Shown: piece after piece, positions 26,169-34,558 of the stretch
Layout of the letters: each line of letters opens with the position of its first letter
How positions within the stretch are numbered: position 1 is the stretch's first letter
From: an uncultured SAR86 cluster bacterium
GTDB taxonomy: Bacteria; Pseudomonadota; Gammaproteobacteria; Magnimaribacterales; Magnimaribacteraceae
NCBI GenBank assembly: GCA_902604855.1
Contig: CACLAF010000010.1
Span: forward strand, 1-49,147
Direction of reading: 5' to 3'
Length of the DNA stretch: 49,147 nt
Made by a program: the position numbers and the translations under genes
The notes under the pieces: generated by a model
Seen by the model: the letters and a program-made list of their open reading frames with translations, nothing else
Told to the model about the DNA's origin: nothing
The model's database searches: none

Positions 26169-26948
26169 ATGAAAAATATATTAAAAATAATGATAGTACC
26201 GTTTTTTGCTGCAATGCTACTTCCAGTAGCTGGTGATGATCATATGGAAGCTACTAGCTTCTACCCGGTCGAATTCTATCACGGCTGTGAATTTTCAAGG
26301 GGAAAGGATGTTACCGATTTAGAGGACCCCATTGCTGATTGGAATAAATTTGAAGACGAATCAGGGAATGACAGTTATTCTGCTTGGGTTTTAACTCCTA
26401 TATTCCATTCCAATGTTAACCTAAATGGTGAAACAGCTATATGGATGGGTACATGGAATAGCTGGTCTAACATGGGTAGTGAATTGAATAACTATTTTTC
26501 TAATGCAATAGAAGAAGCAGAAGGCTTTAATAAAGTTTGGGATTGCTCCAATCATTCTCTAACCGCATTATATGTAGTTAGGTCAAATCCCACTCCAAAT
26601 AATGATAGCGGTGTCCTTTCTTTTCAGAGCTGTACAATTAACGAAGGTAAAAATTTAACTGATCTTGTTGAAGCTGATGCTAAATGGAATGCTTTTTCAG
26701 ATTCATCTGGATTTTCAGGTGGAGTCTACAGGTTATTTCCAACGGCTGGTATTGTTGAAGAGGATGACGACAAAGACTTTTGGCAAATGACTGCTGTAAG
26801 TTCATTAGAAGAATGGGGGGCTAATGCTCAAAAGTATGTTGATAATAATGGAGGAATTGCACAAGCATCTATATACGGAGATGTAGTTAGTTGTGAAGAC
26901 CAAGAAATTTATCAAGCTTCAAATAAAAGACGCGCTTCAAGCAACTAA
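26169..26948 (+). CDS. Secreted protein with two internal repeats, function unknown
   Basis: 259 aa, not assigned to a named family. A signal peptide (MKNILKIMIVPFFAAMLLPV) precedes an acidic mature protein built of two copies of about 110 residues. Copy 1 starts at CEFSRGKDVTDLEDPIADWN, copy 2 at CTINEGKNLTDLVEADAKWN; both continue with an F-x-D-x-S pattern and a block of aromatic residues, and each copy has a second Cys downstream (WDCSNH; VVSCED), so disulfides are likely. ATG 26169 has AAAAGAGGAAAC upstream; the reading from 26109 has none. It probably functions in the periplasm or outside the cell. Confidence 0.7.
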   Translation: MKNILKIMIVPFFAAMLLPVAGDDHMEATSFYPVEFYHGCEFSRGKDVTDLEDPIADWNKFEDESGNDSYSAWVLTPIFHSNVNLNGETAIWMGTWNSWSNMGSELNNYFSNAIEEAEGFNKVWDCSNHSLTALYVVRSNPTPNNDSGVLSFQSCTINEGKNLTDLVEADAKWNAFSDSSGFSGGVYRLFPTAGIVEEDDDKDFWQMTAVSSLEEWGANAQKYVDNNGGIAQASIYGDVVSCEDQEIYQASNKRRASSN

Positions 26949-26959
26949 TATAAACCTAT

Positions 26960-26982
26960 GATGGGCAGAGTTTCTGCCCATC
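26960..26982. terminator. Perfect 10-bp hairpin after the two-repeat protein gene
   Basis: GATGGGCAGA (26960-26969) and TCTGCCCATC (26973-26982) pair perfectly round a 3-nt loop, 12 nt after the stop. There is no T-run behind it, so it may terminate weakly, protect the mRNA 3' end, or be a protein-binding site. Confidence 0.45.
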
Positions 26983-27090
26983 AATTCCTGACTCTTAAAG
27001 AAATTTTCTAAGATATTATTTAAAGAGAACTTTCTACTCTTTTTTTTATACTGATATACTTTTGTTTCAATATTATTTGGAGAAAATTAG

Positions 27091-27906
27091 ATGGCCCAGA
27101 CGTCATATGTTTTGAACTATTGGAATATACCTGGTCGTGGAGAGAGCATAAGAGTGATCCTAGCCCTTGGCGGAATAAAGTTTGAAAATAATTTTGTTCC
27201 CTTACCTTTACCCTTAGAAAATCCTGAGAATCAAAATCCTCCCCCTTTTGATGATGGTACTTGGGGTGAACTCAAACCACAAACTCCTTGGGGGACTCTG
27301 CCAACTCTACTCTTGCCCTCAGGTGAAACTATTGGTCAACAAAGAGCTATTCTTAGATACCTAGGTAAATTGATTAAGTATGAAGGAAATTACCTTTACC
27401 CAGAAGAGCCCGATACTTCTGCAAGAGTGGATGGTTTTATGGATATGATGGAAGATATCTGGCCTATTTTAATAGGTCTAAATGGAACAGATTCTATGGA
27501 AACGGCGCCCTTATATTCAACAATGTTAGGTCAAGGTACTTTAGATGACTTTCTAAATCCTAGAATGGAAAAAGGAATTGGAGAACTCGCAAATCTATTT
27601 GATTTTTTAGAAAATGCCATGAGCGATGAAGGTCCATTCTTATTAGGCTCTAATCCCTCGTGTGCAGATATTCTTCTTTTCGCTGCTATCTCATGGTGGG
27701 GTGCAGCAGTTTTTCCAAATATGGACAAAATATTAGAGGGTAGACCAAAAATCGAGAAATCTATCAGAGCAGTTGGTACTATAGGGGCAATTTCTGATTA
27801 CTACAGCAGTTTAAAAGCCAGTAGAGATTCTATGCCTAAAGTGGGTTCAACTTACTATGCTAGTTATTACAAGAATTATCATTTGTTATGCGGATTAAAT
27901 GAATAG
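27091..27906 (+). CDS. Glutathione S-transferase-like protein
   Basis: 271 aa, cytosolic GST fold. The N-terminal thioredoxin domain starts SYVLNYWNIPGRGESIRV, a pattern found in the mainly animal sigma/mu/pi classes with a catalytic Tyr near residue 7-10, and contains TPWGTLPTLLLPSGETIGQQRAILRYL, including the cis-Pro and Gln-Ser-like glutathione contact (here GQQ). The C-terminal helical domain has the N-capping box motif NPSCADILLFAAI. A loop after GIKFENNFVPLPL carries an extra Pro-rich stretch (ENPENQNPPPFDDG). GGAGAAAATTAG precedes the ATG. Likely conjugates or isomerises small electrophiles. The following gene starts 11 nt after its stop. Confidence 0.85.
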   Translation: MAQTSYVLNYWNIPGRGESIRVILALGGIKFENNFVPLPLPLENPENQNPPPFDDGTWGELKPQTPWGTLPTLLLPSGETIGQQRAILRYLGKLIKYEGNYLYPEEPDTSARVDGFMDMMEDIWPILIGLNGTDSMETAPLYSTMLGQGTLDDFLNPRMEKGIGELANLFDFLENAMSDEGPFLLGSNPSCADILLFAAISWWGAAVFPNMDKILEGRPKIEKSIRAVGTIGAISDYYSSLKASRDSMPKVGSTYYASYYKNYHLLCGLNE

Positions 27907-27917
27907 TCCATATTAGA

Positions 27918-28985
27918 ATGAAATCATCAGCAATACTTATTTCAATTCTTTTCTTTAGCATTGTGAGTACTGAAGAACCTGGCTATGTATTTGGCTGGAC
28001 GCACTTAGCTGATCCAGATTTGCAGACACCAGTAGGAGGATCAACCACAGGTCCTGAGATTGAGATAGATGAAGATCCTAACTCTTATTGGCTTGAACTC
28101 CAAGATCCAGGCCTGTCAAAATATGAAAAGGATAGGTTGGCCATTCTGGGCATGCAGGGAGGTTACAAAGCAAATTTTGATTTTATGGAAACGATGGGTT
28201 TCTCTGAAACTTACACACCTTCAAGACCGTATCAATCTTGGGGAACAGAATTTGTGAAAGTCATAGAAGATAAAGAAGATTTCATCAGCCTTCAACACAT
28301 CATGGTGATGTTTTTTGAACAAGATGACGGTTCTATTTCTGATCCAATCGTTGTGAAACATTGGAGACAGGACTGGCATTATGAAGATAAAACGATATAT
28401 GTTTATATAGGAAATAATATCTGGAAAAAACAAACTGTATCAGACCAGGAAAGTCAGGGTAAATGGTCTCAATCTGTCTATCAGGTCGATGATTCTCCTA
28501 GATATCAAGGATATGGAGAATGGAAACATTATAAAAATACCTCTACTTGGGTTAGCGAAGAAACAAGCAGACCTCTGCCAAGGAGAGAGACTACCATCAG
28601 AGATGACTATGATTTACTTTCAGGTACTAATGTCCACACTATTACTCCTTCTGGATGGGTTCATGAGCAGAATAATTCAAAGGTTTTATTAAATGGCTCA
28701 ATACTTTCCAAAGAAATAGGTCTTGCTAGATATCAAATGGTAAGCGATTTTGATTGGACTGCTGGCGAGGAATATTGGGACAAAACAAATCTCTTTTGGC
28801 TTGAAGTTCGTAACTTCTGGAAGAAAACTTTGGAAAAATCCGATCAGGTACAAGTTTTAAAGACCAATCAAGAAAAAGTTCTATTTGCTGAGTTATTTGA
28901 GCTGGCAGATTCATATGCAAAAGGAAATTTAGAGTCTATCAATGAAGTTGCTCCGGTGATCTCAAAATACGTTGAAAAAATTTGA
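27918..28985 (+). CDS. Exported DUF6607-like protein
   Basis: 355 aa with a short signal peptide (SSAILISILFFSIVS). I recognise the motif order of the DUF6607 family: LGMQGGYKANFDFMET, the WGTEFVKVIEDKEDFISLQHI region, IVVKHWRQDWHYED and a GEWKHYKNTSTWVSEETSRPLPRRE block; the assignment is from memory and not searched. Function unknown. The many Trp, Tyr and charged residues suggest a soluble beta-rich periplasmic protein. It is coupled to the GST gene 11 nt upstream and ends 4 nt before the convergent aminotransferase gene. Confidence 0.72.
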   Translation: MKSSAILISILFFSIVSTEEPGYVFGWTHLADPDLQTPVGGSTTGPEIEIDEDPNSYWLELQDPGLSKYEKDRLAILGMQGGYKANFDFMETMGFSETYTPSRPYQSWGTEFVKVIEDKEDFISLQHIMVMFFEQDDGSISDPIVVKHWRQDWHYEDKTIYVYIGNNIWKKQTVSDQESQGKWSQSVYQVDDSPRYQGYGEWKHYKNTSTWVSEETSRPLPRRETTIRDDYDLLSGTNVHTITPSGWVHEQNNSKVLLNGSILSKEIGLARYQMVSDFDWTAGEEYWDKTNLFWLEVRNFWKKTLEKSDQVQVLKTNQEKVLFAELFELADSYAKGNLESINEVAPVISKYVEKI

Positions 28986-28989
28986 AAAT

Positions 28990-30315
28990 CTAGTTACTGC
29001 TGTGGTTTTCTACAGCAAAATCAACTGATCGTTTAAGTACGTCTACCATTAAATCAATTTCTTGATCTCCAATAATAAATGCCGGGCCCAGACAAATGAT
29101 ATCTCGATATTGTCCAGTACCTCCAGGATAGAGAAAAACTCCATCTTCAAGACCTTTTTGCATGACTTTGCTGGTAATTTTCTTAGATTCATCAAATGGT
29201 TTTAAGTTGGATTTGTCTTCAACAATTTCGATCCCTATTAGAAGTCCTTTTCCTCTTATCTCGGCAATATTTGGATGTTGTCCTACTTCAGAATTGAGTT
29301 TTTGTAATAACCTTTCACCAAGAGGCTGAACTCTTTCACATAGTTTTTCCTCTCTAAGGATCTTTAGGACTTCAGCAGAAGCTGCGCATGATTGAGGTAG
29401 TGCAGCAAAAGTATGAAACATCACCTCATATCCTGCTGATTGAATAGAGTCAGCTATCACATCAGTGCTGTAGGTTCCTCCAATAGCTGCATATCCTCCA
29501 CCCATTCCTTTACCTGCTACAAGGATATCTGGTTGAGTATTGTAAAGATTACTTGCGAAGTCTGTTCCTACTCTACCAAAGCCTGTCATGACCTCATCAG
29601 CAATCAGTAAAATATCGTTTTCCTTAAGTATTTTCTCTGCTTCCTCCCAATATCCATCTGGAGGTGTAATTGCTCCACCACTAGATCCATTTATAGGTTC
29701 CATTAAAAGGGCAGCTATATTTTTTGGATCTATTCTTTTAATCGTATGTCTCAGATTATCTAAATAATAATCTTTTGAGTCAGGATGAAAAATACCTAAA
29801 GGACATCTAAGTGGGTAAGGCGTTTCTATTGTGGTAGGCGAAGGGACATAACTTTCCAGTCCTCTTTTTCGAGCTTGATGACCCGAAATACCTGACATAT
29901 TTAATGTAGTGCCATGATAAGAGAGACTTCTTGTAAGAATGATATTCTTTTCGGGCTTACCTCTGCTCGCTTGATATTGTATAGCCAGTTTAACTGCAGA
30001 TTCATTTGCTTCCGATCCACCTGAAGAGAGATGTATTCTAGTTAAATGTGGTGGAAGCCAGTGATTCCTCAACTCGTCTAGTAAAGCTTCTCTTTCAGGA
30101 GTGAGAAAAGGAGGGAGTATGTAAGAATTATTTATTACTGCTTTTGAAATAGCCTCAGCGACTTCTTCCCTTCCATATCCGATATTATTGACTATCGCTC
30201 CGCCGGCTGCATCCAGAATTTTTCTTCCGTCTTTAGTATATAAGTATGCTCCCTTAGAACTTTCAAATTCTATTCCCCATGTTTGTTTAAGAAAAGGCCA
30301 TTTTATCTGTTCCAT
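28990..30315 (-). CDS. Class III (omega) aminotransferase, PLP-dependent
   Basis: 441 aa fold-type I aminotransferase. PLP contacts include the Asp in LLIADEVMTGFGR and the Schiff-base Lys in ILVAGKGMGGGYAAIGG. HLSSGGSEANESAVKLA and the SYHGTTLNMSGISG segment complete the site. Members move amino groups from omega-amino acids, amines or taurine-like compounds to pyruvate or 2-oxoglutarate. ATG 30315 with GGTGG upstream is preferred to the TTG one codon earlier. The transporter gene lies 9 nt upstream on the same strand, so this enzyme may act on the imported compound. Confidence 0.9.
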   Translation of the reverse strand: MEQIKWPFLKQTWGIEFESSKGAYLYTKDGRKILDAAGGAIVNNIGYGREEVAEAISKAVINNSYILPPFLTPEREALLDELRNHWLPPHLTRIHLSSGGSEANESAVKLAIQYQASRGKPEKNIILTRSLSYHGTTLNMSGISGHQARKRGLESYVPSPTTIETPYPLRCPLGIFHPDSKDYYLDNLRHTIKRIDPKNIAALLMEPINGSSGGAITPPDGYWEEAEKILKENDILLIADEVMTGFGRVGTDFASNLYNTQPDILVAGKGMGGGYAAIGGTYSTDVIADSIQSAGYEVMFHTFAALPQSCAASAEVLKILREEKLCERVQPLGERLLQKLNSEVGQHPNIAEIRGKGLLIGIEIVEDKSNLKPFDESKKITSKVMQKGLEDGVFLYPGGTGQYRDIICLGPAFIIGDQEIDLMVDVLKRSVDFAVENHSSN

Positions 30316-30324
30316 CAATCCACC

Positions 30325-31659
30325 TTAGAACGCTAAAAGTATGTCATCTATGATTAAAACTGCCATACTCAATTGTAATACTAAACTTGCCCATAAAATA
30401 AATTTAGTTGTAAATCTGGGTTGTAACTCTGGCTCAAGCTTATTGACTAAATAAAGCGCACCTATATTAACTATTGGTAACCCCATGGCGGCCCATATGC
30501 CTGCTATGAGAAGTAAGGTGAAGGGATTTGGTAAAACAAAATAGAATAAACCGGATAGAAATGGGATAAGGAAAGCTATCAGCTTTATTAACTTTTTTCT
30601 TGTATTTGCTTGCTCTTTTACTAGACCCATAGAAATTAAATAGTCAGATATGGTCCTTGTGAATGCAGCTGTTCCTGATAAGAGGGTAGAGAACAAAACA
30701 AAGAATGCCAGAATGATAAAAAGCCATTTAGCCCAACCGCCCAACACGAGAGAGAACATATTTTGAAGCGAACTTATAACATCTATATCCCAAAAAGAGC
30801 TTGTTGCTAAAGCTTGTTGTAATTCAGGGATGTTGTAAAGAACGCCTGCGCCTAAAAAGAAAAAGGGCAGTGTTCCAAGAGTAATAAAAAAGACCGTTAC
30901 CCAAACATCAGTTTGCATGGTCTTTATCCAATGTTTTGTTTCCTCAACATTATTTCCACTATTTTCTGCATAGCCTTTTTCTAAACACCAATACGTATAA
31001 GCCATTATTTCTCCATAGCTTATTCCGGTAAAACCAAAAACAGCTAGAGCTAAAGGTAAATAACCTGATGGAAAAGAAAAGCTAAGACCAGAAGAGACTT
31101 GCGCAGCACTGACTTGATAATCAGTAGATTGCATTGCAATTGCGATAATCATGGTCATGAAGGAGAAGAACAATACCATCACAAGCAAGGTCTTCTCTAA
31201 GCTTTTATAGGACCCAAAATACAACAATATCCAAGTAACTAAACAAGAGATTACAACCCATATCTCTACTGTCAGAAAGGGAAACATTGTATTGCCAGCT
31301 TCGGCCACAGCACCTGCTAATCCGCCCATACCCGCAATTGAAGGTATGACTCCAATGAACATGAACCAGACTAACCAGGATGTAGTTTTTCCCTGGATGG
31401 TTGTCTTGAAGCCAGGCATATCGGCAAAAGCTTCTAAAAATGTTTTTTTCGTAACAACTATATATCGAGCTATTTCAGCTTGGATGATAGGTTTACTCCA
31501 CATGCTTAATAGCAACCACCATAAAAGCATGAACCCTGCGGCTGCTCCCAGTAAAGGTGTCATCACTATCGATCCACTGCCTACAACACTCCCAGTGACA
31601 ACCACACTAGGGCCAATAAATTTTAATCTTTCAAAAAAGGTTTTAGGTGCTTCTTGCAT
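30325..31659 (-). CDS. Nramp-superfamily transporter lacking canonical metal motifs
   Basis: 444 aa, about 11 hydrophobic segments. The start FIGPSVVVTGSVVGSGSIVMTPLLG aligns with TM1 of Nramp proteins, but the metal-binding DPGN is missing, and the TM6 stretch LALAVFGFTGISYGEIMAYTYW has no MPH. WLLLSMWSKPIIQAEIARY is recognisable as the TM2-3 region of the superfamily. Without those ligands it probably does not carry Mn2+ or Fe2+; an organic or amino-acid substrate is more likely. It shares a two-gene operon with the class III aminotransferase, which supports uptake of an amine or amino acid. Divergent from the next gene across 66 bp. Confidence 0.75.
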   Translation of the reverse strand: MQEAPKTFFERLKFIGPSVVVTGSVVGSGSIVMTPLLGAAAGFMLLWWLLLSMWSKPIIQAEIARYIVVTKKTFLEAFADMPGFKTTIQGKTTSWLVWFMFIGVIPSIAGMGGLAGAVAEAGNTMFPFLTVEIWVVISCLVTWILLYFGSYKSLEKTLLVMVLFFSFMTMIIAIAMQSTDYQVSAAQVSSGLSFSFPSGYLPLALAVFGFTGISYGEIMAYTYWCLEKGYAENSGNNVEETKHWIKTMQTDVWVTVFFITLGTLPFFFLGAGVLYNIPELQQALATSSFWDIDVISSLQNMFSLVLGGWAKWLFIILAFFVLFSTLLSGTAAFTRTISDYLISMGLVKEQANTRKKLIKLIAFLIPFLSGLFYFVLPNPFTLLLIAGIWAAMGLPIVNIGALYLVNKLEPELQPRFTTKFILWASLVLQLSMAVLIIDDILLAF

Positions 31660-31725
31660 TCTTGTATAGATTTTCTCACTAAATATGGAACAATTCCTTA
31701 ATTCTTTTCAGAAAAATTAATACCA

Positions 31726-32565
31726 ATGAAATTTAAAGTTAGTTCAGGCCTAAATATTGAAGCAACTGCCCTAGGTAATCCTGACGATCCTCTTGTAATT
31801 TTGCTTCATGGAGGCGGTCAAACAAGACATGCATGGGGCGGTACAGCTGAAAAATTATCACGAGCAGGATTCTATGCTGTAGCTATTGACTTAAGAGGTC
31901 ATGGAGATAGTGATTGGAGCCAGGAAGGAGATTATGCAATTGAGAGCTATAAAGAAGATCTGATAAGTATTATCCATCAATTAGGCAAGTCTGCCTCCTT
32001 GATCGGTGCATCTCTAGGCGGGATGGTTTCTTTGTGCACCGCAGGTGATAAAGAATGTAGAGATTTATGTAATGCCCTGGTAATGGTTGATATTGGGATT
32101 TATCCAAATGAAGATGGATCAAATGAAATTCTTAACTTTATGAGTTCAGGTTCTAAAGGTTTTAGTTCATTAGAAGAAGCATCTGATTCAATAGCTTCTT
32201 ATCTCCCGCATCGAGAAAAACCTAAAGATATCTCAGGTTTAAAAAAGAATCTAAGATTGAAAGAAGATGGAAGATATTATTGGCATTGGGATCCCAGATT
32301 CATAGAATCTAGAACAAGCAACAAAAGTGATTATAAATTAAGACAGAAAATATATGCTGAATCAGTCAATATTCCCACTTTGCTCATTAAGGGAGCTTTA
32401 AGTAATGTTGTCACTCAGGAAGAGGTCGATGATTTCTTGGAAACTATAGATCATGCTGATTTCATTGAGATAGATCATGCTGCTCACATGATAGCTGGAG
32501 ATAGAAATGATATTTTTGCTAATGCTGCTATTTCTTTTCTACAAAAGACCTTAAATTCAGAGTAA
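31726..32565 (+). CDS. Alpha/beta hydrolase
   Basis: 279 aa cytosolic hydrolase. The oxyanion region is LLHGGGQTRHAW, then AIDLRGHGDSDW, nucleophile Ser in LIGASLGGMVSL, and the late acid and histidine in a region ending IEIDHAAHMIAGDRND. This RGHGxSxW and HAAHM architecture is that of esterases, haloperoxidase-like and C-C bond hydrolases; the reaction cannot be chosen. Divergent from the transporter gene. coaE starts 30 nt downstream. Confidence 0.88.
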   Translation: MKFKVSSGLNIEATALGNPDDPLVILLHGGGQTRHAWGGTAEKLSRAGFYAVAIDLRGHGDSDWSQEGDYAIESYKEDLISIIHQLGKSASLIGASLGGMVSLCTAGDKECRDLCNALVMVDIGIYPNEDGSNEILNFMSSGSKGFSSLEEASDSIASYLPHREKPKDISGLKKNLRLKEDGRYYWHWDPRFIESRTSNKSDYKLRQKIYAESVNIPTLLIKGALSNVVTQEEVDDFLETIDHADFIEIDHAAHMIAGDRNDIFANAAISFLQKTLNSE

Positions 32566-32595
32566 TGTAGAGAACCTTTTGATAATATCAATCAC

Positions 32596-33183
32596 ATGAT
32601 AGTTGGTTTAACTGGTGGAATAGGAAGCGGCAAGACTGCAGTTTCAGACTGCTTTGAAGAGCTCGGGATAGTTATAGTAGATGCTGATTTAGCTTCAAGA
32701 GTAGTAGTCGAAAAAGGTAAACCATGCTTAGAACAAATATCTGAACGCTTCGGTCAAGATATCCTAAATGAAGCAGGGGAGTTAGATAGAGCAAAATTGA
32801 GAGAAATAATCTTTAACTCTGATGAAGAGAAAGATTGGCTAGAATCTTTATTGCATCCAGCCATAGCAAGACAAATACAAGACGAACTCAAAGCTTCAAC
32901 AAGCCCTTATTCTATTTTAGTTTCACCCCTTTTACTTGAGACAGGTCAAAAAGATTATTGCGATAAAGTTTTAGTGGTAGATGTTCCTGTCGAAACTCAG
33001 GTTGAAAGAACTTTGAAAAGAGATGGCGTATCTGAAGAGCAAGTTCATTCTATTATTAAAGCTCAGATTTCTCGACAAAAGAGATTGGAGCATGCAGATG
33101 AAGTTATCATCAATGATAATACTCTCGAGGCTTTGCAATTAGCCGTGAAAAAACTTCATCAACAATTTATTGCTGAACTATGA
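32596..33183 (+). CDS. coaE: Dephospho-CoA kinase
   Basis: 195 aa. It catalyses the last step of coenzyme A synthesis, phosphorylating the 3'-hydroxyl of dephospho-CoA. The P-loop is GLTGGIGSGKT (residues 4-14), then the DADLASR motif for the substrate and the LLHPAIARQIQDEL helix; the lid Lys-Arg region is VERTLKRDGVSEEQV followed by ISRQKRLEHADEVI. Normal length. Its last 4 nt overlap yacG, the frequent gammaproteobacterial coaE-yacG order. A strong AT-rich spacer lies upstream. Confidence 0.94.
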   Translation: MIVGLTGGIGSGKTAVSDCFEELGIVIVDADLASRVVVEKGKPCLEQISERFGQDILNEAGELDRAKLREIIFNSDEEKDWLESLLHPAIARQIQDELKASTSPYSILVSPLLLETGQKDYCDKVLVVDVPVETQVERTLKRDGVSEEQVHSIIKAQISRQKRLEHADEVIINDNTLEALQLAVKKLHQQFIAEL

Positions 33184-33362
33184 AATATGTCAAATGCCCA
33201 GAATGTGGACAGCAAGCAGAATATTCTGATAAAAATAAGCATAGACCTTTTTGCAGCCGGCGCTGCCAACTTCTTGATTTAGGAGCTTGGGCAAGTGAAG
33301 ATAGAAAGATAGCAGGAGAAAAAATTTTTGAACCAGAAGAAGATTTTGAAACGCGTCATTAA
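33180..33362 (+). CDS. yacG: DNA gyrase inhibitor / zinc protein YacG
   Basis: 60 aa. The Cys4 zinc site is CPECGQ and CSRRCQLLDLGAWASE, exactly the family pattern, with an acidic tail. In Escherichia coli YacG binds GyrB and blocks DNA binding. ATG overlaps the coaE stop by 4 nt (ATGA), and its TAA shares four bases with the argJ stop on the other strand. Confidence 0.93.
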   Translation: MKYVKCPECGQQAEYSDKNKHRPFCSRRCQLLDLGAWASEDRKIAGEKIFEPEEDFETRH

Positions 33363-34558
33363 CTCCTATAATCGCTATTGATTAGAACATAATCTTCAGA
33401 TAAGTCAGAAGTCATCACCTCAAAGTTCTTTTTACCCAATCCGAGACTCACTTCGATTAGAATTACTTTTTTTTTCATTTCCTTTGATGCGCGTTTTTCT
33501 GAATATTTAGAATCAATATAGCCCTGTTTGACCAGTGGTTGTCCATTTAATTGAATCTTAACTTTATCGATTCTATCAATATTTTTATTTCTACCAATTG
33601 CGGAAAGTATTCTTCCCCAATTAGCATCACTCCCAAACATAGCTGTCTTAACTAGAGGTGATTCAGCTATTGTGAACGCTACAGATTTAGCTTGATCAGT
33701 ATTCTTGGCTTTATCTACTTTGATTTTAATTTTTTTTGTAGCGCCTTCTGCATCTTCTACGAGTAGTTCAGCAAGATCTTTAAAAATTTCTGTAATTTCA
33801 TTAGAAAGTCTTTTTTCTTCAAGAGAACCGGCTTTTATGCTTTTTTCTTTATTACCATTTGCAACCAATAAAGAAGAATCATTTGGAGAAGTATCGCCAT
33901 CAACAGTAATAGCTTCAAAACTAACTTTGAGAGCATTAGCATGGATATTGTTTAGAGACTTTTGAGTTAATTTTGCATCTATGAATACAAAACTTAATAA
34001 TGTAGCAAAGTCGGGTCTGATCATCCCTGAGCCTTTTGCAAATCCAGTGACAAAATAAGATGTCCTGCCAACTTTGACCTCTTTAGAAATTATCTTCGGC
34101 TTTGTGTCAGTAGTTAAAATGGCCTCAGCAGCTTTTTTCCATTTATTCTCACTTAAACCTTTTGATGCTTCTCTAAAGGCACTTAGATAATTTTCTGTAG
34201 CTAATGGTTCACCGATGACACCAGTTGAAAAGGGTATAACGTTTTCTTGACTAATTTTAAAATCTAGTGCGATCTCTTTACAGTATTTTCTAACATCCTT
34301 TAAACCTTTTGGCCCAGTTGCAGCATTTGCATTTCCAGCATTAATCAATAAAACCTTTTTGGCTTTTTTAGAATTAGATAAATTTTCAATTGCTAATTTA
34401 ACTGGCGCAGCTTTTAGTTTATTGGAGGTAAATTTTCCGCTAAGTATTGATTCTTGAGGAAGGGTAACTAGCAGGCTATCTTCTTTTCTCCCATATCGCG
34501 TATTACTTGTAGCTGTACCAAGGCTTATACCTTGAATCTTATATATTCTTTTTGGCAT
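33359..34558 (-). CDS. argJ: Bifunctional ornithine acetyltransferase / N-acetylglutamate synthase
   Basis: 399 aa. It transfers acetyl from N-acetylornithine to glutamate in the cyclic arginine pathway. The self-cleavage site is in GSGMIRPDFATLLSFVF, between Ala and the nucleophile Thr, so the protein matures into two chains. ITVDGDTSPNDSSLLVANG and MFGSDANWGRILSAIGR are conserved in the family. The start overlaps the secA stop in a TAATG, so it is translationally coupled to secA. Only mono- versus bifunctionality is uncertain. Confidence 0.93.
   Translation of the reverse strand: MPKRIYKIQGISLGTATSNTRYGRKEDSLLVTLPQESILSGKFTSNKLKAAPVKLAIENLSNSKKAKKVLLINAGNANAATGPKGLKDVRKYCKEIALDFKISQENVIPFSTGVIGEPLATENYLSAFREASKGLSENKWKKAAEAILTTDTKPKIISKEVKVGRTSYFVTGFAKGSGMIRPDFATLLSFVFIDAKLTQKSLNNIHANALKVSFEAITVDGDTSPNDSSLLVANGNKEKSIKAGSLEEKRLSNEITEIFKDLAELLVEDAEGATKKIKIKVDKAKNTDQAKSVAFTIAESPLVKTAMFGSDANWGRILSAIGRNKNIDRIDKVKIQLNGQPLVKQGYIDSKYSEKRASKEMKKKVILIEVSLGLGKKNFEVMTSDLSEDYVLINSDYRS

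Noticed and set aside
28221-28920. Minus- and plus-strand ORFs inside the DUF6607-like gene
   Set aside because: All lie in frames opposed to a signal-peptide-bearing protein with family motifs, so they are shadows.
31292-31669. 125-aa plus-strand ORF opposite the transporter gene
   Set aside because: Composition rich in Ala, Pro, Asn and Thr mirrors the hydrophobic codons of the transporter; no start signals.
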